A stretch of 64,000 bases of DNA from Polytrichum commune. Lineage: Eukaryota; Streptophyta; Polytrichopsida; Polytrichales; Polytrichaceae. Position numbers and translations under genes: made by a program. The DNA lies in the NCBI GenBank assembly GCA_950295325.1, contig OX485803.1:38763554-38827553 (forward strand). The letters are read 5' to 3'. Each line of letters begins with the position of its first letter. Within the stretch, counting starts at the first letter, position 1. Positions 13,156 to 24,760 of this stretch are shown one piece after another. The notes below the pieces were generated by a model. It was not told the origin of the DNA and did no database searches. It saw nothing but the letters and a program-made list of their open reading frames with translations.

Positions 13156-16100
13156 CTACATTTGTGTGATCTTCACATTGTCGAGGTCTTCTTCATCTCC
13201 CCATTTGGACGGGTTCCTCCAACCACCTCTGAAGACTGCCAGTGCAGTCCCACCCATCAAGAATTCAAGTTCCTCCTCCGATAAGAAGGCCTCTGCTGAG
13301 CTTACTGGTGGTAGTACCTGCCAGGCTTTTGCATATCCACACTCGGCTGCGACAAAGGGGAAGTCACTGCAACAAAGAGGTGATAATTAGTTGACAAGAG
13401 CTTGGAAATTTTACATTAAATCATACTGTATTGCTAGTGCTGTTTGAAGTGCATGCAAGTGGAAATGCTTTACCTTCCCCACATGAGATGATTGGCACCA
13501 AATGAGTCACGTAATTGCTTCAGTAATGGCCATGTATCCTTGTATGGAAACGTCTCCCTTGAGACCCGAAAGAATGCACTCAACTTCACATAAACCTGAC
13601 ACACAAACACAGAGGATTGTTCAGTTTACCTGCAGCTAAAATCACTTCATATATTGTGCAGTGGAAACAGGCTACAACAGAATATGGGTCAAGGGCTTAA
13701 TAGCAGAGTGAGGTATTGTCAGTTACGCTGCTAGAATGTAAGTGTGAAAATCCTTGTACACAATCAACAATGTAACACAATTATTAATATTAAATTATCC
13801 TTGGTGGAGGATTTCCAGTCATTCCTCAGCAGTACTCAAATAAAAATTTTAGATTACCACAATACCGCTTCTACTGGAAGACACCAACCTGTCTGTACAG
13901 CCCTAACATATACTATTAGATGTCACAAAAACAATGGACCATGATAGACGAATATTCTGGAATCAATTATATTCATACTTTTGATTGTGACGTGATGCTC
14001 CAATTCTTCAGAGTCTCAGAATTGTGATATTCAATTCCTTTCTCGTGATTCTAGCATATCTGGCACAACTCATCTGCAGCCTTCAACACCTCCTGTGTTG
14101 CTCATGCAACTTGCTAGGAAACAGAATTTTTTTAAGAATACATATGGAGAATTAGTAAAGGCACTTTGGTCAGCATGTAGAGGGGAGCATACCTGTGGAT
14201 ATTTTGACAAATTTAGTAGTCGAGTCCATGCTTCTGTCTCCTCGTCATTCCTGCAAAAACAGCATGAGAATTTCAATGACCACCACTTGGATATGTTTGG
14301 CTTTCCTAATGTGTTAGGGTAGACATCACCCAACACATTAGTCTGGAGTTCCTGACTCAGATCAATATATCTCTGAAGGAAACTAGAAAGAGTGGTTCAT
14401 GTTACACAACATCCAATCATTACTCAAAACACTTGACCCTTGCAAAACAGACTCAAGCCTTGAAGCTTGAAATTGCAGGTAGTAATAAGCCTCCACAATT
14501 TCGTTTTCCTGGTGGACATAATGAAGGCAGCTCGTCATTCATTTGTAGGTGCTTGCTACTGAATGAACAGGCAGTGGCTTACAGAGGAGGTTTGCAAAAG
14601 CCAAGATGGTCCATTAGAACTGTTGTTGATGGAAACTCTGTGCAAAGCTCTTCAATCTCATCAATGTGCAACATGAGGCCCTGAATACACCCAAATGTGG
14701 TAAAGTGATCAGCCAACCCCTGAACTCCAAGAGACCAAAAACTGGCACGTCAATAAGCACTTCAACTGTTTCAAAATTATAAATTGTCTCCAAAGTTGCT
14801 GACCTCTGTACTCTGTAGGAAAATGCTTTGATAAACTTTCATACGTGCAGGTTTGAGAAAACCCAAGGGAGAACTGGAACCTTGAAGCACATGAAGCCAA
14901 CTGGAACTTCAAGCTCTCCAGCCTTGGCAAACATTGCCTTGCCAACATCATTTGTCATCTGGTCATCATGTCATGCTCCTTGTTTTAGTACATGGCCATC
15001 AGATTTCTCAATCTTTAAAAATCTTGCCACAATTATGGTACATCCTAATTGACAAAGATTAGAATTACGGACATACCTTTTGTCCAGAAGGCCAGAGATA
15101 TGGGTTGAATCTGACCCCATTGTAGCCCTCCTGTAGAAGTCAACAGTCGTGATGAGTGGTGATCAAGGGCTTCCTTCCCTGTGCAAAGAAGCAGCTAGTA
15201 AATGTACCCTTTCCTCTATAAGAAGACCAAAATAGACTTCACACCACGCACCATATACCTATAAGATTGAGTGAGTTGAAGGTGAAGTACCTCTTCCACA
15301 AGTCGTTCAAGCTCCTTTACCCCACCACCTCCCTCAGTTGGGTCCGCCAGACACATGCCCAAAAACTTACCCGGATACTTCTGTAGGATGCTTTTCACGT
15401 ATCATATGCAACAAAAAAGAAAAAAAAATGAGTAGAAAGAAATAGTCCAAATCAATTGACTTGTCAAACATTCTACAACTTCAGACTGCTAAACCTGAAA
15501 TCTTGCAAGGTACAAAGAGGTCATCTCATCTGATAAATAGCTGTGTGGTCATAAATTGATTGATGATATCAATTGCATCAAGTGTCAAACCCTGGAGTGG
15601 AGCTAGCACTTTTGCAGAATAAGTATCTCTCAGACACAATACCTGGAGACATAAGAATGATCAAACTTGTGATTGATAGGTTGAATAATAACAGCACCAT
15701 CTACTCCTGCCCCTGCCATGCACTGCAAAGGATATAAGCACACCCTCTCATGTATTTTGCAGTTTACCCTTTACCAATACTCCTCCAGGTCTACAGTAAG
15801 AGCAACACCAGCTATCTATATGGAAGCCTACAAAGATCAAACCCCGCAGTTTGTCACAGATCATAGATGTGCTCTTTAAAGAAAAATATGCTTTGCATAT
15901 TCTAAATATCTGGAAGGTCACTCATGTTTCTTCCAGAAATCTACAGATGCTGTTAAGTAGGACTTCTCACAGGATAGAGACACCCAGCATGAGGATGTTG
16001 AGAAACAGCAATATTAGATTTACAGACTAAAAGATTGTCCATCTGAATAAAATATGGAATTCAGTTAGCGAGTTTGCTGTCAATATCATACTTTCAACAA

Positions 16101-18518
16101 ATCTTCAGCACTGCCCACAAGAGTTGGTTCTTGTCCTGGAAAATAAGGAAACCTGTCGGCCTGTGAACCCCAAGGCAGAAAGATATCAGAAAAGAGAAGG
16201 ATAGGACTCAGTTTGATACTCCTTGAATCAAGTACATATCAGAATTGTGCCTGTCATCATGGATTGGGTAGGCCCTAAAGTCAAGACGAGAGCCTAACTT
16301 TCAGGTATTACACATATTCATGATGAATTAAACATCCCAAGTAAATTACAAGAAATTACATTCTGTGTATTCTCTTCCTATTTCAACTCTCCTAAGCCTA
16401 TGTTCGAGCCCTGTTAATCCTAATCCATAGTACAAAAATTCAGCTCATCACATACTAATCTACAGTAGTTAGAACTCCTTCCCCTACTTTGGCATGAGTG
16501 ATGTGGCAATCCTACATAACATTGCCCTTCCATTCTGGATAAGCCAAAATAAAAGTGGAGACAGTATGACATGATACACGTCACCTCTTCTAGTGAAGCC
16601 CACACATGCAGATGGCTGTCAATTTTTTTCAACTTGGGAGTCATTTGCTCTCCTTCCTTAAAAGCAGTTGACCCTCGAGCTTTCATTTGCTGCAAGCTCC
16701 GCCTCCTGAGTATCATACAGCGACACAGTAAGCTCTATATCCAACATGTCAATCGAGCCTTCCTGTGCCGATCAATACCTTCTACAAATTAGCAACTTAC
16801 ATTGCTGATAAGATGAAAATTACCCACCAAATGACTGCCCTTAGGATCACTTGGCCCTAAATGGCAGTAATAGCAAAAATGCAGACAATCATATGTGATT
16901 TTCGCCTTCCGGCATTGCTGTCACTTCCTCGGCTATAGCAAGCTACTGGTTTCGAGTCGCTTAGCCGAGGAAGTGACAGCAATGCTGACTGGTTTTGAGT
17001 CAAGGAACTTTCGCCATTGAAAGTGTAACCCACAGGTCTACTGCCAATATATAATTCTCCACCCCTTACATAAAATGTAGTAGAAATTAAAATGGCAGTA
17101 CCTAACACTTCAAGCTCATCGTCAGGCTGATGGGAAGAATTGGATATCTGATGAATGTTCCCGAGATCCACAAACAAGACTACCTTTTCTGTGAGTTACA
17201 ATATCCAAATTACGACTTTGAAACATGCAGAAACCGACTCTTAAACTATTCCCAGCCGTACATGGTACTTCGCACAAACTCACTAAGGACTACGTAATAC
17301 ACTCACGAAACTCCGAATTTCACAGTGTGACTTTCCCGGTATCGAATGATATCTCAGTGGACTACGTATCATCATTTCACAGCAACCTTGCACCTGCAGC
17401 ATAGTTATGCGTGATTTGCTAAGGTAAACGTGCCTAATTCAGCTATTATCTTAATCGGACAACTATATTTAAGCGACGAGTGGTTAGGTATCATTCTAAG
17501 AACAGTCACCAAAAACACATGTATTCAAAAGAGATTGGACTACGTGCTCAATGTTTGTTGTGCTCAAAATTTGTTATCCACTCTAGGTTCAATAGTCAAT
17601 ATAATTGAAGGTCAACCCAGTTGTTTTATTTATGGCTCCAGCACTTTTGACTTTCAAAAATCGTAGCAGCAACAGGGGGAGGTCAGAAAACTCCATAGAT
17701 TGTTGCTAAAATTCAATTCGAATTCATAGATCCAAGGAAAAACCTAACTCTGGATAACCAAGTAAGAGAATCATGGCAACCAGCAATTAACTATTTAAGA
17801 CACGTTTACCTTATGCATCCCCAATTCTTGATCAAATGAATCGTAACTCTGTAATCCAAGTTAAGAATCATGGCAAACAGAATAAAAAAAACTAACCATT
17901 TCACACATGTTTACCTTATGCATCCCCAATTCTTGATAAAATGGATCCTGTCTCTGAAATCCAATTTGATGATCAGGCAAACAATGGAAACTAACCATTT
18001 AAGACACGCTTACCTTAATCCACAATTCTTGATCAAATGGAACAGGGAAATGACACTGACCTCCGCAGGAAGATGAGTGCCGCTGCAGCTGACAGAGCGA
18101 GAAGGGCCCGAAATGGCAACACTCTCCTGCTTCTGTATGCTGATTTCGCAACATGTGCTGCTATGGGCGATGCTTTGCTCCGTGCCCTTGCAGAGCAAGC
18201 GATTCTATTAACAGCACCACAGCTACTCCCACTCGAGAACCAAGCTTTTCTGGAATCCCGAATATTTATCAGAAAGGGGTTAACCGAGTTGTTCAAGCTC
18301 GATTTGGATGCTCGCAACGAAACAGACAACGAGCCAGCTATGGCATATACCGCATTCGAATTGCGATGATGACTAGGCAATCTCAATCCTGGCGAGAAAG
18401 GAATCGTTGAAACCAGAGAATTTTTCTGAAGCGGAATTAGCGAGTCATTTTGGTAAAAAATGCGGGATGTATGTGGTAACGAGTGCGGGAGCAAAGGGAA
18501 TGCTGCCAAGGGCGCCAT
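13156..18518 (-). CDS. Amidohydrolase family protein (TIM-barrel metal-dependent hydrolase), 11 exons
   Basis: Spliced model, 482 residues: 18518-18061, 16705-16585, 16160-16092, 15722-15643, 15390-15291, 15130-15077, 14958-14881, 14680-14583, 14250-14193, 13595-13474, 13366-13156. Every junction has GT/AG and every phase agrees, which strongly supports it. Family signatures of the amidohydrolase-2 type (2-pyrone-4,6-dicarboxylate hydrolase-like) are present: DSHLHVW (residues 182-188, metal-binding HxH), FPYFPGQEPTL, QPINH (230-234), RFNPYLWPSG, DHLGFCKPP (344 on) and SDFPF (413-417). The N-terminal 150 residues are Ser- and Arg-rich and end in a hydrophobic stretch LPFRALLALSAAAALIFLR (134-152) followed by arginines, which suggests an organelle-targeting region or a membrane anchor. 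The substrate is unknown. I chose the ATG at 18518; an in-frame ATG at 18626 would add 36 residues. Confidence 0.9.
16912..16985. repeat. 24-bp perfect stem-loop in intron 1
   Basis: The arm GCATTGCTGTCACTTCCTC plus the next five bases is repeated as an exact reverse complement after a loop of about 26 nt. It lies in the first intron of the amidohydrolase gene. Confidence 0.85.
17430..17620 (+). repeat. Dispersed repeat family A, copy 4
   Basis: It contains 'aaagagattggactacgtg' and 'caatagtcaatataattga', shared with copies at 56.34 kb (same strand) and 8.43 and 62.8 kb (opposite strand). It lies in intron 1 of the amidohydrolase gene. Sequence downstream to about 18.03 kb continues to match the SDR intron at 62.6-63.0 kb in inverted orientation. 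Confidence 0.65.
17750..18035 (-). repeat. Three tandem units each carrying a splice-donor-like site
   Basis: Read on the minus strand, a unit of about 90-110 bp recurs three times, each with 'atcaagaattg.ggat...aag' followed by 'gtaa.c.tgt' and 'aatggttag'. The units lie immediately downstream of the donor I use for exon 1 (18061) of the amidohydrolase gene, so the intron begins with several alternative donor-like sites. Confidence 0.7.
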
Positions 18519-19540
18519 CCGCCATAGCCAGCTTCTTTCCCTGCGAGCCCTAGAATACCATGAGTCTCCCTTTGGAAATGGAGGTCCAAACGAGGTCCGT
18601 AATTGAGGTCCGTAACTGAGATCCAAACGAGGTCCAAACGAGGCCCATGTACTCGGGCTCCATAAACTTTACATTTATTTGCTTTCTACTTTTTTCCTAT
18701 TTCCTAGTTTATTGGCTCTGTCTGTAGGACAGAGACTATGCATCAACTTCTTCGTTTCAAGAGCAAATTTCCTAACCACTTTGTGTTCACACTTGGACGT
18801 TATTTGTTCTTATTATTTTTGGTCCACTTTATGTAATGTGGATGTTCACTATAGTTTTTATATATACATAAGTGCTCCCTAAAATGCATTGAAAGAAATC
18901 TAGTTAACTATAGCTATTTCGGTAGTTCTTGATTATTTATTTAAAAAATTTCGGGTGATAAATGAGTAGCTTCAATTCTTGACCCGTATTTGAGAAGAAG
19001 GTGCACAAAATCCAAGAAAGGTTTGGTATAGTGAATAGCCATGGATTGGCATGAGCAAAGTAATCAGCTACAATTGTAGTCTTTCATAGCAAAGGACATA
19101 GCCTCACGGTTCTACCGTTTTCTTGTTTGGATGCTCAATACCTAACTTAACCCCTCAAGGCTGCAGTGAAATCTTCCCAAAATTGCCTATGGTAAGTGGT
19201 CTTAAATAGACAATTTTTCTCTTCGAACCTACTTCTTGTACGATTTGAGACGCACAATTAGTGCAAGATGATTAGCAAATTCAAATCGTGCATGTAGTCA
19301 CTTTCCTTGTAATTTTTGGAGCTCATATGAAATTTATTTTCATTGTCGAAGTGTAGATTCTATGAGTTTACAAATAATTATATGTATTGTTGCAATCGGT
19401 TTGACTACTACTTCTAGAATAGTTAGAAAATTTTGAACATAGAGTCCAATGTATTTTTAGTACATGTGTTTTAGGTGCATGTCCTTATACTTACATCCAA
19501 CCACACATCAATCAAATAAAGACATCCATTTGAGAAATAA
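18519..19540. other. 5' flank of the amidohydrolase gene
   Basis: No gene is seen. At 18,580-18,650 the phrase 'gaggtccgta' / 'gaggtccaaacga' is repeated in tandem just upstream of the start. The rest is AT-rich sequence running up to the LTR-like repeats. Confidence 0.5.
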
Positions 19541-19544
19541 GTCG

Positions 19545-20088
19545 TGTAAATAGCGATTGTGTATCATTGCAGCTTGAGTACCAATCATCACTAACAAACA
19601 ACATTAAAACATAGCCAAGTCACACATAAATAACACACATCGATAGAAAAGGAAGAGAGTCAAACCCGTGCAAAAGCTCTAATTCTCTCTTCAAATGTAC
19701 ACAATGAGTCAAGCTATCTCTCACTCCACTATGAAAGAATCCAATAATATAAGAAAGGGGAGAAAAACCCAAGATTTATTGCAAAAACATGCAATCTTCA
19801 CCTCACACAAGCTTTCTCCACACACTCACTCACAAGACTTGACTTGGCAAGAATGCCAAACTAAGGAGGAGGCTCTTCATTTAGGAGCCTTCCTCTCCAC
19901 ATCTAAGATTCATTCATTCAAATCTAAATGAATGAAGCCCAATGGATAAGGTACGGCCATCGACACCACATACCGTGACAATTGTAGTGTAAATAACGAT
20001 CGTGTATCACTGTAGCTCGAGTACCAACCATTACTAACAAACAACACTAAAATATAGCCAAGTCACACATAAACAACATACCTCGACA
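19545..20088 (-). repeat. 3' LTR candidate with a duplicated end
   Basis: In element orientation the LTR would start TGTCGAGGTATG at 20,088, directly after a purine-rich tract, and run about 445 bp to about 19,645. A further copy of its first about 100 bp follows at 19,545-19,640, giving an A-U-A arrangement as in an LTR-LTR tandem. The middle part matches 29,168-29,508. Confidence 0.55.
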
Positions 20089-20100
20089 TGTTCCCCCTCA
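20089..20100 (-). promoter_or_regulatory. Polypurine-tract-like sequence
   Basis: On the minus strand TGAGGGGGAACA immediately precedes the proposed LTR start TGTCGAGG. This is the position expected for a plus-strand primer of an LTR retrotransposon. Confidence 0.5.
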
Positions 20101-20378
20101 ATTGACTATAGAATCCCGCCAAGCAGCTAGGACCAATGTCAATAAAAAAGATATGGATAATGAAGAATTGCTCCGCAATCAACTATACTAGTATGGTGAA
20201 CGTTATTCTAAAAAACTGTAGGCTGGGTGCAGTGTGAGCTCCATCTTTAATCGCCTCTGATGTTTGGCCATCATATTCTAAAGAATTAATTCCACCGTCT
20301 CATGTTCGATTGCGCCTCTAAGCTATGACTCATCATTTTCCATTTTGGCATGCATAACATGGTGAAAGCCACACATGA

Positions 20379-20640
20379 TCATTGAATATGACTGATGGAA
20401 ACACCAAATATTGAAGATCCTTGACAGCGATGATAACTCCACTGTCCAGCTGGTAGAGAAATCAAGGGTGGCCTCAAGCATGCCATGTGCCAACTACGTT
20501 GACACAGATCACATAAGAACATAGTAGCCGCTTCTTTTTTCTCTCCATACACAAAATACGAAAGACCCTTTGGCACGACGGCCAGTTCATGATGAATTGT
20601 ACCCTCGATGAGTAGATGACATGGGGCACAATTTTTGGAA
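20379..20640 (-). pseudogene. C-terminal PHD-finger-like domain of the gypsy polyprotein
   Basis: The frame contains CDLCQRSWHMACLRPPL followed by LPAGQWSYHRC. This fits the second half of a PHD finger (C-x2-C-x4-H-x2-C, then W-x-C-x2-C) with the penultimate Cys changed to Tyr. Upstream, the position of the first Cys pair reads YFVYGEKK, so both of those are also Tyr. Such a module at the end of integrase may read chromatin marks and guide integration. Here three of eight zinc ligands are lost by Cys-to-Tyr changes. Confidence 0.65.
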
Positions 20641-20699
20641 TACTCACGACATTCCCGGCCATCCTTGCCTTTCAACAATAACAAACCACTCGGCAAGCA

Positions 20700-21620
20700 C
20701 ATAATCCCCTTGTCGGAATCTCCCCAACTGAGGTTGGTAAGCACCACTGCGAATGCATGCATAACGCAATGTGTCACAGAGCTGAGCAATGAACAAATTC
20801 TCCATGGCCATAGGTATGGCCCTCTCGAATAATTGAGCCCACTCCTGCAAACATTATGCCCAAATGTTTAGGGTCATCCAAGCCTACAATAGAAACTAGT
20901 TTTTTCCCAAATAAAACTCGAGAGTATAGGCTCACATTCATACAACAACTGATACAGGCTGTAGGACGCCAAATAGGCATGCCTACTAAATCGACAACCC
21001 ATAACAATATAATGCAACATAAGGTCCCAATCCTGGTGGCTCCCCCAAAGTAATCCATACTTCCTCAAGCCACGTTTGATGTTTGAACAACCCGTTCAGC
21101 CAGACCATCTGCCTTTGGATGATCCGGAGAGGTGGTGTGGTGATTTATGACCGCCTTAGTACACAACTCCTCAAAAACACCGAAGAACTCCATCCCTTAG
21201 TCCGTCAATACCTCAGCTGGTGCTTCAAAACGTGCCAACACACGATCCAAAAAGGCGGCCGTGACCAACTCTGTAGAGTTTTGGGGTAGAGCAACAAGCT
21301 CAACCCATTTGCTAAAATGCTCCACATCACCAACATGTACTTTGCTCCACGTGGTGTGACAACCAACGGTCCTGCAAAGTCCAGCAACCAACGGTAACCC
21401 AATCTCATGATAGGTAAGGGTTGTAACTGAGGTGACAAAGTGTTAAAGTTAGACCTAACCCAGTCACAACCTTCACACCTCCCGACATAAGTAGCCACCT
21501 GTTGATACATGCCAGTCCACCAATATTGGCCACGCAACATTGAATTTGTCATGCGTATGCCAAAATGGCCAAGATCCTTGTGCACTTGTCGCACCAAGGA
21601 GGCCCTCTGATCCGGCCTAG
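20700..21620 (-). pseudogene. Integrase domain, decayed
   Basis: Visible parts are an HHCC-like N-terminus (HKDLGHFG ... GRCEGCDWV), the core segment LLDFAGPLVVTPRG with the first catalytic Asp, LVTAAFLDRVLARFEAPAEVLTD with the second Asp at 21,204-21,206, a segment reading ADGLAERVVQT with the probable catalytic Glu near 21,090-21,110, and a C-terminal part (ERAIPMAMENLFIAQ). The codon after the second Asp is TAA where Gln is usual in this family. Stops and frameshifts divide the domain. Confidence 0.8.
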
Positions 21621-21899
21621 GGACAATACGCCTTGTCCCATCCAGTCACAATCGATATAATAAACTGTTCTCCCAACGGAACCTTGCTATTCAATATCCG
21701 ATCCTATCTTTTTCCATTGCCGAGGTAGACGAAAGAAAGGTCCCCCGCTGAAGCTTATGCAATACGGGAAGATCCTCCTATGTATCTGCAATAGCTTGAG
21801 GTCGATCAGTCTCATCATCCGAGCCATATATTGGAACCTCAACAGCCGCACCAGAAAATAAAGTGAGGTAAGCAATCGCCTACCACCCTGAACAAGCTT

Positions 21900-22470
21900 T
21901 CGATCACAATCTCCATGCCACCTGGCCCCGGTCAAGTCCTCAATCAAAGGACTTGGATTGCGTGAGAGTCTGTCTACATCCAGGTTGGTAATCCCAGCAT
22001 GGTACACCACCTCAAAGTCATACTCCTGGAGCAATAAAACCCACCTGGTGAGCTTGCTATTAAGCTTATCCGACTCCATGAGCCACCATAACGGCTGATG
22101 GTCAGTCACCAAAGTAAAACGTTGATCATAAAGATATGGCCGGAAATGGACAATAGTCTACACTGCCGCCAATGTTTCTCCCTCATAGGACGAATAATTG
22201 GCCTCCGCCGTGTTGTTGCTTCGCGAAGCGTAAGCAACAACATACTCTCAGCCAAAGTCATCATTCTGAGTGAGGAGTGCTCCCAAACCCAATGAACTCC
22301 AATCCGTATGCAACTGGAAAGATTTGGAGACATCCGGACGTCGAAGTACTAGAGCCGCACCCAAAATTTGTTTCAATATTTCAAATTCATGTTGTTGTTT
22401 ACGATCCCAAGTCCAAAGTTGGTTCTTGCTCATGAGAGTTGTGAGAGGCTTGGCGATCAAGCTAAGGTCA
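21900..22470 (-). pseudogene. RNase H domain, decayed
   Basis: FQLHTDWSSLGLGALLTQ marks the start of a Ty3-type RNase H domain (usually with Asp-Ala-Ser), and VTDHQPLWWL with DFEVVYHAGITNLDVDRLSRN marks its end. It follows the reverse transcriptase directly, as in Ty3/gypsy pol, and is broken by at least one frame change near 22.11-22.25 kb. Confidence 0.8.
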
Positions 22471-22479
22471 TGACGAATC

Positions 22480-23310
22480 GACCATAGTAATTCACCAAGC
22501 CCAAGAAAGCACGAAGTTTTAGAACATCGACCGATGTCGGGATCTTCTGCAAAACATCCACCTTAACTTACTGCACCCAAAGACCTCCTAGCATAATCAT
22601 ATGACCTAGATATGCTAGTCGGTCATAAAAAAAAACTTGCGCTTGTCATGGTACAAACGCAATCCCTACTACCGCAACCACTCAAAAACGGTTTGCAAAT
22701 GCTTTACATGTTCTTGTAGTGTTTTGCTGAAAATGATCACATCATCAATGTAACATTGCGCAAAGGACAAGCTAGAGAAAACTTGGTGCATCACTCTCTG
22801 AAACTCAGCAGGTGCATTCTTGAGGCCAAATGAAAGAAACTTCCAATGATACAGCTGATCCTTCCCATCCTGATCAATTCCCCAGAATGCGGTTTTTACT
22901 CGATCTCCCGCAAGTAATGGAAGCTAGTGATAGTCGGATCTCAAATCTAGGGTGCTAAAGACTTGAGAAAATCCGATCGCATTGAACAACTCCTCGGGGA
23001 TTGGCATGGGATACCAATCCGACTTGGTCTTCCGATTAACTGGACGGTAATCCCTGCACATCCGCTTCTCCGTCCAATTGCCAAATATATCCTTTTTCGA
23101 TGGCATAACCATAGTACAAATATACTCCCCGTTGGAAAGTTTGATTAGCATTGCTGCCAAGAGCTCTCGGCAACAAGCCTGAACGCCAATCCGCTCGGAA
23201 ACACTGAGCCTATAAGATCTCCAAAAAATTGGATGGTTGTCCTCCAATTGAATGTGGAAGGGTTTTCCTTTATAACTTTCAAGATCTTGAAGGCTAAAAG
23301 CAAAACACCT
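22480..23310 (-). pseudogene. Reverse transcriptase domain, decayed
   Basis: The N-terminal fingers read MCRDYRPVNRKTKSDWYPMP and STLDLRSDYH, and the catalytic box is C-Y-I-D-D at 22,741-22,755. The order RT then RNase H then integrase identifies Ty3/gypsy. An in-frame stop near 22,924 separates the fingers from the palm. Confidence 0.88.
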
Positions 23311-23819
23311 ACAGTACGAGAAAATAAACACTCGTACTTTCTGTGCCTCAACACCAATGAGATGAGGGCCTAATTCCAATGGCCAATCATCAAATTATGT
23401 GGTCTCCCTCTCCACCTAAGGAGAATCACTTGATGCTAGCACATACTCTAATTGTTGTTGAGAGGATGGAGCATTAACCATGCCCCCAACCTCAGTGCTA
23501 GCAATAGAGTTTGTCCTCTCTTCATCACCACCAATATGTGATGATGAAGCCACCACCGGAGGTGAGAAAGCCAAAGCAATATAAACCCGTTGAACTTAGA
23601 ACTCCTCCATCACCTGCTGCTCAAATCAAAAGATTCGTTCGACTTCTCCAACCATGACCTCAATTCCCTCCTTCATAGATGTGGACTGTTGTGGTCCCTA
23701 ACCAGAGTCCTTTACCTCCAGAGACCACAACTGGTCACTATGATGTCGTTGCAATGCAAGGCATAAATCAACAGTCCACACCATGGTATGAAAATCCATG
23801 GTTTTGTCCAACACAAAAC

Positions 23820-24760
23820 GTCATTGGCCCTCAAAAAGACCAGGAACTGCGATGGTGCCAGTGCAGAATCCCATGGCAGGCTCTCGTTCGTCAGCTAATA
23901 ATTTGGTATGGGTTTTGGTACGAGCAGCCCACACCATACCCAACCTTTGATCACAGAATGCAAATGACTTTGGAAACGTCATAAAAATAAGGAAGGCCCT
24001 CCGTGGTGTCCCCACTTTGTTGACCAATGCCAACATGAGTAAATCATCTCGAACAACCAGTAAAGAGGTCCGGTTCGGATCCAAGATGTCATCCACTTTC
24101 TGATTAAAAAGTGGAAGCACTGTAGAAAATGTTGTAGCTAAAGTGGATAACGGTGCAAGGTTGGTCCAAATCCACCTAGGCCGGTGGAAATAAGAACCAA
24201 GGCGCGCGACATCCACAAAAATGGGATTTCCAATGTGTTGACAAACATAATATTGGCCTTCCAACACCTTGGCTCGAGAGTCTCCCAACAAAAGAACATT
24301 CTCGAAGATATACCATGGAGGGGAAGGTTAGTGAGCAAACCACCACTGCATGAGCCGGATGAGGTCCCATAATAGACTAGACATGGGATCCTCTAGACCT
24401 CGGCCTGCTCCAATACGTGAATGGCCCTGGCATGGCCATCCCGCGATCACCATATCCACCGGACCCAAGTGTTGTAAGTCTACCTCACTGATAAGTGTAA
24501 CATCACGAGGGAGAGGTGCAAAACACCCACGAATGGCAGTCGGGTGTAACTGCTATGAGTATAACACCATTAACTGGTGGAAATGATGACACTTGACTGT
24601 TGTCCACATAAACATACCGTCGAATAGTGAGGCCAGCCTCCAACATGGCCGCCAATTTTGTTTTGATGCCCCCAAACACTTCCACCAAAGTAATCTCCTT
24701 GTCCGGCGGGTGCCACAAAATGGGGTGTGCCAACGCCAATGGTCTATCCGGTATGACCGG
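23820..24760 (-). pseudogene. Cytosine-5 DNA methyltransferase domain inside gypsy pol, decayed
   Basis: Motifs appear in canonical C5-methyltransferase order: motif I ITLVEVFGGI (24,665-24,694, SAM binding), motif IV DMVIAGWPCQGHS with the catalytic Cys in W-P-C-Q at 24,427-24,438, motif VI FENV (Glu-Asn-Val at 24,295-24,303), motif VIII-like GSYFHRPRWIWTNL (about 24,155-24,195), and a motif IX-like ADEREPAMGFCTGT near 23,850-23,890. The domain lies between protease and reverse transcriptase, where ordinary Ty3 elements have only a short linker. Stops and frame changes show it is inactive in this copy. It would methylate cytosine in DNA, perhaps the element's own. Confidence 0.82.

Noticed and set aside
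17095-17177. Possible extra amidohydrolase exon (VVLFVDLGNIHQISNSS)
   Set aside because: It has an acceptor and an open frame, but its phase does not fit exon 1, whereas exon 1 joins the 16,705 exon perfectly without it.
18037-18410. Plus-strand frames overlapping amidohydrolase exon 1
   Set aside because: They are antisense shadows of the minus-strand exon, which is supported by ten further in-phase exons.
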